A DNA stretch of 39,983 nt from an uncultured Sphingorhabdus sp. GTDB lineage: Bacteria > Pseudomonadota > Alphaproteobacteria > Sphingomonadales > Sphingomonadaceae. The DNA lies in contig NZ_CALMSV010000125.1 of NCBI RefSeq assembly GCF_937872355.1, positions 1 through 39,983 on the forward strand, given 5' to 3'. Made by a program: the position numbers and the translations under genes. Below the pieces are notes generated by a model. The model had not been told where the DNA came from. It saw only the letters and a list, made by a program, of their open reading frames with translations, and searched no databases. Below are positions 34,875 to 39,983 of the stretch, piece after piece (position 1 is the stretch's first letter; each line of letters starts with the position of its first letter).

Positions 34875-35894
34875 ATGCCGATCATCAAGATCGAGGACAT
34901 ATCGCATGTGCGCTTTGCGGCACCGGACCTTGCGGCGATGCAGGCATTTCTCGACGATTTCGGAATGCAGACCTTCGAGGCTGGCGGTCGGCTCTACGGC
35001 AAGGGCAGCGACGGCCGCCCTTTCGTTCATGTGACCGAACCTGGCGAAGCAAAGTTCCTCGCCGTCGGCTTTCGCGCAGAAACGGTTGCTGATCTGGAAA
35101 AACTCGCCGCGGCAGAGGGTGTAACCGTTGAGGACATCCTCGAACCTGGCGGTGGCAAGATTATCGGCCTGACCGATCCTGACGGCTATGGCGTTGAAGT
35201 CGTTGCCGGCCAGTCGAAAGGTGAGGCGTCGCTTCCCTTTGCCGATCCGCCGCGCAACACCGCAGCTGCGAAGCCGCGTTTCCGTTCGACGGTGCGCCTC
35301 GATTCCGCACCCGCGCATGTGCGCCGCATCGGTCACGCCGTGCTCAAGGTTCGCGATTTCCGCGTCTCGGAAAAATGGTACAAGGATCGCTTCGGTTTCC
35401 TGACGTCCGATGAAGTGGAAGCGGCCAAGAATGTGCCCTTGGGCGCGTTCATGCGTTGTGACCGTGGCGACAAGCCTGCGGATCACCACACGCTCTTCCT
35501 TGCGCAATTGCCCGGGCCCCTCGGGCTGCTGCACGCCGCGTTCGAGGTTGCCAATCTCGATGACCTGATGCTCGGCCATCAGCATCTCAAATCAAAAAAT
35601 CACGAAGCCGCGTGGGGCGTTGGCCGCCACATCATGGGCAGCCAGGTTTTCGATTATTGGAAGGATCCGTTCGGAAACGAGCTGGAGCATTGGACCGATG
35701 GCGACCTATTCACCGCCGCCGATCCGCCGCAGAAGCAGCCGATGAGCGCCTTGCTCGCGGTGCAGTGGGGCAGCCCGCATCCCATGTTCGCAGGCAAGAT
35801 GCCGCCCCCGCCGGGCCTCGTCGCCTTTTTCACCGCCCTCAACATCCGCATCAAACGGCTGTTCAGCCGCCAGCCCAAAGGAAATCCCGCATGA
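34875..35894 (+). CDS. VOC-superfamily protein, probable type I extradiol ring-cleavage dioxygenase
   Basis: 339 residues with two VOC domains (about 5-112 and 147-275) and a C-terminal tail. The second domain carries the expected 2-His-1-Glu iron ligands: H154 (RRIGHAVLKV), H220 (GLLHAAFEV) and E271 (GNELEHWTDGD). Such enzymes cleave catechol-type rings next to the two hydroxyls using Fe(II) and O2. The start has a strong GAGGAGG. It is the first gene of an operon with an FAH-family hydrolase and a flavin hydroxylase, and is probably controlled by the divergent TetR protein. The aromatic substrate cannot be named. Confidence 0.85.
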   Translation: MPIIKIEDISHVRFAAPDLAAMQAFLDDFGMQTFEAGGRLYGKGSDGRPFVHVTEPGEAKFLAVGFRAETVADLEKLAAAEGVTVEDILEPGGGKIIGLTDPDGYGVEVVAGQSKGEASLPFADPPRNTAAAKPRFRSTVRLDSAPAHVRRIGHAVLKVRDFRVSEKWYKDRFGFLTSDEVEAAKNVPLGAFMRCDRGDKPADHHTLFLAQLPGPLGLLHAAFEVANLDDLMLGHQHLKSKNHEAAWGVGRHIMGSQVFDYWKDPFGNELEHWTDGDLFTAADPPQKQPMSALLAVQWGSPHPMFAGKMPPPPGLVAFFTALNIRIKRLFSRQPKGNPA

Positions 35895-36730
35895 AACTCG
35901 CAACCTACACGGCCAATGGCCAGACCCGCACCGGTATCGTTGTTGGCGACCACATCATCGACAGCGGCGTTGACGGCACGATGATCGATCTGATCCGCGA
36001 CTGGGAAACACTGAAACCGGGGCTTGAGGCAAAAGCAGCCGCAGGCGGTGGAGTTCCGCTGGCATCGGTGAAGTTGGAAGCGCCGGTGCAGCGTCCGGGC
36101 AAGATTTTCGCGATTGGCCTCAACTATGCGGACCATATCGAGGAATCGAAGATGGAAACCCCGCAACGGCAGGTTTGGTTCACCAAGGCGCAGACCAGCG
36201 TCAATGCGCCCTATGACGATATCGAAATCGCGACCGGCACGATGACCAATGATTATGAGGTCGAGCTGGTGGCGGTGATCGGCAAGGGCGGCAAGCACCT
36301 TTCCACCGACGATGCCCCGGCCGCCATCTTCGGCTATTGCGTCGGCAATGATGTGACCGAGCGGATGTGGCAGCATGCCGGCCCGCAATGGTCACTCGGC
36401 AAGAGCTTTGACACCCACGCGCCGATGGGCCCCTGGATCGTGACCGCCGATGAAGTGGGCGATCCGCACAATCTGGGCCTTCGTTGCTTCGTCAATGGCG
36501 AGAAGCGGCAGGATTCGAACAGCAAGCACCTCGTCTTCAACATCTGGCAGCAGATCGAACATCTTTCGGTCGGCATGACGCTGGAACCCGGCGATTGCCT
36601 GTTCACTGGAACGCCGGGCGGGGTCGGCGCGGCAATGGACCCGCGCCAGTTTTTGAAAGCAGGCGATGTCGTCCGCTGCGAAATTGACGGTCTTGGCCAT
36701 ATCGAGGCCAAGATGGCCGCGGAAGGCTAA
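35891..36730 (+). CDS. Fumarylacetoacetate hydrolase (FAH) family protein
   Basis: 279 residues from ATG 35891, which overlaps the dioxygenase stop (ATGA); the longer upstream frame lies inside that gene. The FAH fold is shown by IFAIGLNYADHIEE, the metal-binding DYEVELVAVIG and GNDVTER, and the FTGTPGGVG loop. Family members hydrolyse C-C bonds of ring-cleavage products, or isomerise, decarboxylate or hydrate oxo-acids. After an extradiol dioxygenase it most likely acts on the ring-fission product (inference). Confidence 0.9.
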   Translation: MKLATYTANGQTRTGIVVGDHIIDSGVDGTMIDLIRDWETLKPGLEAKAAAGGGVPLASVKLEAPVQRPGKIFAIGLNYADHIEESKMETPQRQVWFTKAQTSVNAPYDDIEIATGTMTNDYEVELVAVIGKGGKHLSTDDAPAAIFGYCVGNDVTERMWQHAGPQWSLGKSFDTHAPMGPWIVTADEVGDPHNLGLRCFVNGEKRQDSNSKHLVFNIWQQIEHLSVGMTLEPGDCLFTGTPGGVGAAMDPRQFLKAGDVVRCEIDGLGHIEAKMAAEG

Positions 36731-36735
36731 GGCCA

Positions 36736-38175
36736 ATGACCTTCGACTGCGATGTCCTGATCGCTGGCGGCGGGCCGACCGGAGTGACACTGGCGGTGCT
36801 GCTGGCCAGGCGCGGGGTGAAGGTGGTCGTCGCGGAGAAGGAAGCGGATATCTATCCGCTGCCGCGGGCGGCGCATATCGACCATGAATGCATGCGCATC
36901 TTGCAAGAGGCGAGCGTTGCTGATGACGTGATGGCGGGCAGTCGGCAGGTGTCACGCTATGATTTCCTCAACGCCAAAGGCGATGTTCTTTTGCGCTTCG
37001 AAGGCTCGGATCAGCTTGGCCCCGGCGGCTGGCCGGTGGCAAACATGATCCACCAGCCTTCGGTCGAGGCCGCACTGCGCCGATCGCTTTCGACCTATGC
37101 CAATGCGGAATTACACAGCAGGTGGGAACTGAAATCCTTTGTCGACAAGGGCCAAGGCGTGACCGCACAAATCGCAACGCCCGATGGCGAAAGGACGATC
37201 CGGGCGCAGTATCTCATCGGCGCAGATGGCGCGCGCTCGCCGGTGCGCGAGGCTGCCGGGATTGCGTTTGAAGACCTTAATTTCGAAGAACCCTGGCTGG
37301 TGGTGGATGTATTGGTCGACGATTATTCACGTCTGCCCGATGCGAACCTGCAGATATGCAATCCGGAGAGGCCAACCACTTGTGTGCTGATGGGCGAAGG
37401 ACGGCATCGGTGGGAGTTCATGATAAAGCCGGGTGAGACGGCGGAGCAAGTGAGCGACGATGCCTTCATCGAAAAGCTGCTCGAACCCTGGAATGTCGAA
37501 GGTGCTGTCCGGATGGAGCGAAAGGCCGTCTATACCTTTCGCGCACGGATTGCCGAACAATGGCGCAAAGGTCGGGTGCTGCTCGCGGGCGACGCCGCGC
37601 ACCAGACCCCGCCTTTTGCCGGGCAAGGGATGTGCTCCGGATTGAGGGACGCGGCCAACCTCGCATGGAAACTGGCTGCGGTGACCAAGGGTGAGGCCAA
37701 AGATGCACTGCTCGACAGCTATCAACCCGAACGTGCCCCCAATTTGCGTGCGACGATCGACATGGCGATCATGATGGGTCGTACCGTCTGTATTACCAGC
37801 AAATGGGGCGCATTTTTGCGCGACATGAAGTTCAAACTTGGCCGGATGCTCGGTAAATTGCCTGATGGTCCGCCAGCCTATCCGCCTGTTTCAACCGGTG
37901 CGATACTTGCGGGAAGTGCATCCGCAGGAAGCTATTTTCCGCAATTTGCATCGCATGACGGCCATCGGATCGATGATCTTCTGGGCCATCAGCATTGGTT
38001 GATCTCAAAAGCAGATTTGGACAGTGAACCATTTGCGCCAATTTCAGAGCAGCTGCGCCGCTGGCTCGAGCGGACGGGGGTCGAGGCGGCATTGGTTCGT
38101 CCGGACAAATATGTTTTTGGTTCCGGCGATCCCGAACGTTTGCGCGAAGCATGGGAATTGACCCTCGGTGGTTGA
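36736..38175 (+). CDS. FAD-dependent aromatic hydroxylase (MhpA / phenol-hydroxylase-like)
   Basis: 479 residues. The N-terminal dinucleotide motif is LIAGGGPTGVTLAVLLARRG (about 8-27), the DG motif YLIGADGARSPVREAAG and the GD motif VLLAGDAAHQTPPFAGQG; this is the class A flavoprotein monooxygenase pattern with an MhpA-like C-terminal thioredoxin-fold remnant. It would hydroxylate a phenolic ring with NAD(P)H and O2 to give the diol for the dioxygenase encoded upstream. It starts 5 nt after the FAH-family gene. Confidence 0.9.
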   Translation: MTFDCDVLIAGGGPTGVTLAVLLARRGVKVVVAEKEADIYPLPRAAHIDHECMRILQEASVADDVMAGSRQVSRYDFLNAKGDVLLRFEGSDQLGPGGWPVANMIHQPSVEAALRRSLSTYANAELHSRWELKSFVDKGQGVTAQIATPDGERTIRAQYLIGADGARSPVREAAGIAFEDLNFEEPWLVVDVLVDDYSRLPDANLQICNPERPTTCVLMGEGRHRWEFMIKPGETAEQVSDDAFIEKLLEPWNVEGAVRMERKAVYTFRARIAEQWRKGRVLLAGDAAHQTPPFAGQGMCSGLRDAANLAWKLAAVTKGEAKDALLDSYQPERAPNLRATIDMAIMMGRTVCITSKWGAFLRDMKFKLGRMLGKLPDGPPAYPPVSTGAILAGSASAGSYFPQFASHDGHRIDDLLGHQHWLISKADLDSEPFAPISEQLRRWLERTGVEAALVRPDKYVFGSGDPERLREAWELTLGG

Positions 38176-38203
38176 GGGTCGACGGGAGACCGAAACCCGT
38201 TTG
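38160..38203. terminator. Possible terminator between convergent genes
   Basis: Two small hairpins: GACCCTC/GAGGGTC (38160-38166 with 38174-38180, spanning the stop codon of the hydroxylase gene) and ACGGG/CCCGT (38182-38186 with 38196-38200) followed by only TT. Position fits a terminator, but the T tract is poor. Confidence 0.3.
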
Positions 38204-38209
38204 CTAGAG

Positions 38210-38848
38210 CTATTCCTCCAGTCGGGTGGCCATTAGGCGCACGGCCTCGGGCTCAGAAACCACTTCGGCATATTTGGCCTGCAGGTCGAAGAGATTGGAC
38301 TCATGCGGTGCCGGATGGCGGTCTCCGCAGGCATCGCGAACTACAAAAGGCGCAAAGCCGTGTTGTAGGGCATCAAGGGCCGTCGCGCGGACGCAGCCCG
38401 AGGTCGACATTCCGGTGATCAGCAGTGTGTCGACATGTTTGTCGAGAAGCGCGGCGGCAAGATTTGTTCCGAAAAAGGCAGAGGCATATTGTTTCGAAAT
38501 GACCAATTCGCCTTCTTCGGGCCTAAGCGTCGGTGGAAAATCACCCAGCGGCGAGCCTTTGTCGAACGCCTTGAGTGCGGGAATTTTCTTGTAAAACAAA
38601 CCTCCGTCTGAGCCTCCCGGCTCATAGACAACATTGGTGAAAATCACCGGGACCCCTGCTGCGCGCGCCGCCTCCAACAGTCTTTCATTGCTGGCAAGTG
38701 CATCTTCTGCGCCCGCATAGAGCGGCGACTCCTTGTCGAGATACGCCATGACAAAATCGACAATCAGCAATGCCGGTTTTTTACCAAACGGCAAATGGCC
38801 GTTGAAGGCGCCCGAATAATTGGCCGATAAGTCGTCGGCTTCAGGCAT
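38210..38848 (-). CDS. Isochorismatase-family cysteine hydrolase
   Basis: 212 residues with the catalytic Asp-Lys-Cys set of the family: D31 (ALLIVDFVMAY), K119 (VISKQYASAFFGT) and C152 (TSGCVRATA). The cis-peptide region before Cys is also typical. Members include N-carbamoylsarcosine amidase, maleamate amidohydrolase and nicotinamidase-like amidases, so an amide or ester hydrolysis in catabolism is likely. Its start overlaps the stop of the CoA-transferase gene by one base (TGATG), so the two form a leftward operon. Confidence 0.88.
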   Translation of the reverse strand: MPEADDLSANYSGAFNGHLPFGKKPALLIVDFVMAYLDKESPLYAGAEDALASNERLLEAARAAGVPVIFTNVVYEPGGSDGGLFYKKIPALKAFDKGSPLGDFPPTLRPEEGELVISKQYASAFFGTNLAAALLDKHVDTLLITGMSTSGCVRATALDALQHGFAPFVVRDACGDRHPAPHESNLFDLQAKYAEVVSEPEAVRLMATRLEE

Positions 38849-39983
38849 CAGATAGCGCCCGCCGCCTTCAGTTCGGCGATTTCAATGCCGGACATGCCGA
38901 GCAACTGCCCATAAACCTCTTCATTATGCTGCCCGACCAGCGACGGCGCAGGGGAGCGCACACCGCTGGGAGTAGCGGACAGCTTCGGGAAAGCGCCCTG
39001 CATCTTGAGTTTGCCGAACCGTTCGGTTTCCACCTCGATGATCGCTTCGCGCGCCTTGAAATGCGGATCGGCCAGCATTTCGGGTGCCCGATATACGCGG
39101 CCTGCGGGAATCGAATAGGCGATCATCAACGCGTCGACTTCATCGACCGTCAGCGTCTTCGTCCAGGCATTGATAAGTTCGTCCAGTTCTAGCTGGTTCT
39201 GCCCGCGCGCCAGATGTGTGGCGTAGCGTTCGTCAGTCCCCAGTTCCGGCCGTCCCATCGCTTCGGCGAGTCGCTGCCAAAGCGAGTCCTTGTTCGCACC
39301 GATCATATATTCGCCGTCTTTGCAGATGTAGACGTTTGACGGCGCGATGCCGGGAAGGATCGAACCCGACCGTTCGCGGATCACCCCTTCATGGGCATAT
39401 TCGGGCACGAGCCCTTCCATCACCTGCAGCACGCTTTCGTAAAGCGCGGCATCGACAATCTGGCCCTTGCCGGTCTGGCTGCGATGATGCAGCGCAGCGA
39501 GCACACCCATGCAGCCATAAGTGGCTGTGAGCGTATCACCGATCGAAACGCCCATGCGGCTCGGTGGTCTATCGGGTTCACCGACAATATAGCGCCAGCC
39601 GCCCATAGCCTCACCAATGCCGCCAAAGCCTGCGCGATCCGAATAGGGCCCTGTCTGTCCATAGCCAGACATGCGCGCGATAATCAGGCCCGGATGTTCG
39701 GCCAAAAGCTGCTCGGGCGCGAGCCCCCATTTTTCCATCGTGCCGGGTTTGAAATTCTCGATCAGAATATCGGCAGTCGAAATCAGCTTTCGGACGAGTT
39801 CCTGCCCCTCGGGGATGCGGAGATTGGCAGATACGCTCTTCTTGTTGCGGGCAATGACTTCCCACTGAACTTTGTCCTTGCCCTGCCCCCAGACGCGCAT
39901 CGGGTCGCCCCCACCGGGCGGTTCAACCTTGATGACCTCCGCGCCCATATCGCCGAGCAATTGGCCGCAAAAGGGGCCAGCCA
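38848..39983 (-). CDS. Class III CoA-transferase (CaiB/BaiF family), 5' end outside window
   Basis: The frame is open to the window edge and reads AGPFCGQLLGDMGAEVIKVE, here as AGPFCGQLL then GDMGAEVIKVE, the usual N-terminal CoA-transferase motif, so perhaps only 15-25 residues are missing. The Asp that forms the acyl anhydride is in GQIVDAALYESVL. Other conserved stretches are SGYGQTGPYSDRAGF and ARNKKSVSANLR. The family moves CoA between carboxylic acids by a ternary mechanism. It is probably used to activate a catabolic acid together with the coupled isochorismatase-like hydrolase. Confidence 0.92.
   Translation of the reverse strand, partial: AGPFCGQLLGDMGAEVIKVEPPGGGDPMRVWGQGKDKVQWEVIARNKKSVSANLRIPEGQELVRKLISTADILIENFKPGTMEKWGLAPEQLLAEHPGLIIARMSGYGQTGPYSDRAGFGGIGEAMGGWRYIVGEPDRPPSRMGVSIGDTLTATYGCMGVLAALHHRSQTGKGQIVDAALYESVLQVMEGLVPEYAHEGVIRERSGSILPGIAPSNVYICKDGEYMIGANKDSLWQRLAEAMGRPELGTDERYATHLARGQNQLELDELINAWTKTLTVDEVDALMIAYSIPAGRVYRAPEMLADPHFKAREAIIEVETERFGKLKMQGAFPKLSATPSGVRSPAPSLVGQHNEEVYGQLLGMSGIEIAELKAAGAI

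Overview
This window looks like part of an alphaproteobacterial chromosome, most likely a sphingomonad (order Sphingomonadales). That is an inference from the moderately GC-rich sequence, the flavour of the proteins, the Wzc-type tyrosine kinase next to an O-antigen-ligase-like protein, and the aromatic-catabolism genes on the right. No rRNA, tRNA or CRISPR array was seen, so the taxonomy is soft.

Layout. (1) Bases 1-1718: the 3' part of a trimeric autotransporter adhesin (YadA type), closed by a strong intrinsic terminator, then about 540 bp with only a signal-peptide-like ORF remnant. (2) Bases 2258-32694: one large surface-polysaccharide locus. A leftward block (2258-5934) holds an O-antigen ligase/polymerase-like protein, a membrane-anchored protein of unknown function and a UDP-glucuronate 4-epimerase. 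A long rightward block (6169-28772) starts with a Wzc-like co-polymerase/tyrosine kinase. It continues with a Wbp/Wlb-type pathway for 2,3-diacetamido uronic acids: an FAD oxidase, wlbA, wlbB, the UDP-GlcNAc 6-dehydrogenase, wlbC and a broken wlbD fusion. Next comes a cassette of GNAT, DegT aminotransferase, TylF-like methyltransferase and split transketolase. After that come a priming sugar-phosphate transferase, a GT4 glycosyltransferase, a glucuronyl C5-epimerase-like protein, an asparagine-synthase-type amidotransferase, a flippase, a polymerase-like membrane protein and a second GT4. A leftward pair (28828-32694) encodes a WbpM/CapD-type dehydratase and a second asparagine-synthase-type amidotransferase. 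(3) Bases 32836-34147: a decayed tyrosine-recombinase gene and a cluster of short TTCCCTGTTAT repeats mark the right edge of the locus. (4) Bases 34148-39983: a TetR regulator diverges from an aromatic-catabolism-like operon (extradiol dioxygenase, FAH-family hydrolase, flavin monooxygenase), with two clear palindromic operators between them. It is followed by a convergent pair, an isochorismatase-family hydrolase and a class III CoA-transferase cut by the window end.

How the genes fit together. Read as a pathway, the locus should make a Wzx/Wzy-type heteropolysaccharide rich in uronic acids. UDP-GlcNAc would be oxidised at C6 and then C3, aminated and N-acetylated. Uronates could be amidated by the two AsnB-like proteins and epimerised at C5 after polymerisation. 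The most interesting points are four. An FAD-dependent 2-hydroxyglutarate-dehydrogenase-like enzyme sits beside wlbA, whose characterised homologues discharge their hydride onto 2-oxoglutarate. wlbD is fused to an unknown domain and carries both a nonsense codon and a frameshift. A transketolase/aminotransferase/methyltransferase cassette has no obvious textbook product. A glucuronyl C5-epimerase homologue lies in a bacterial exopolysaccharide operon.
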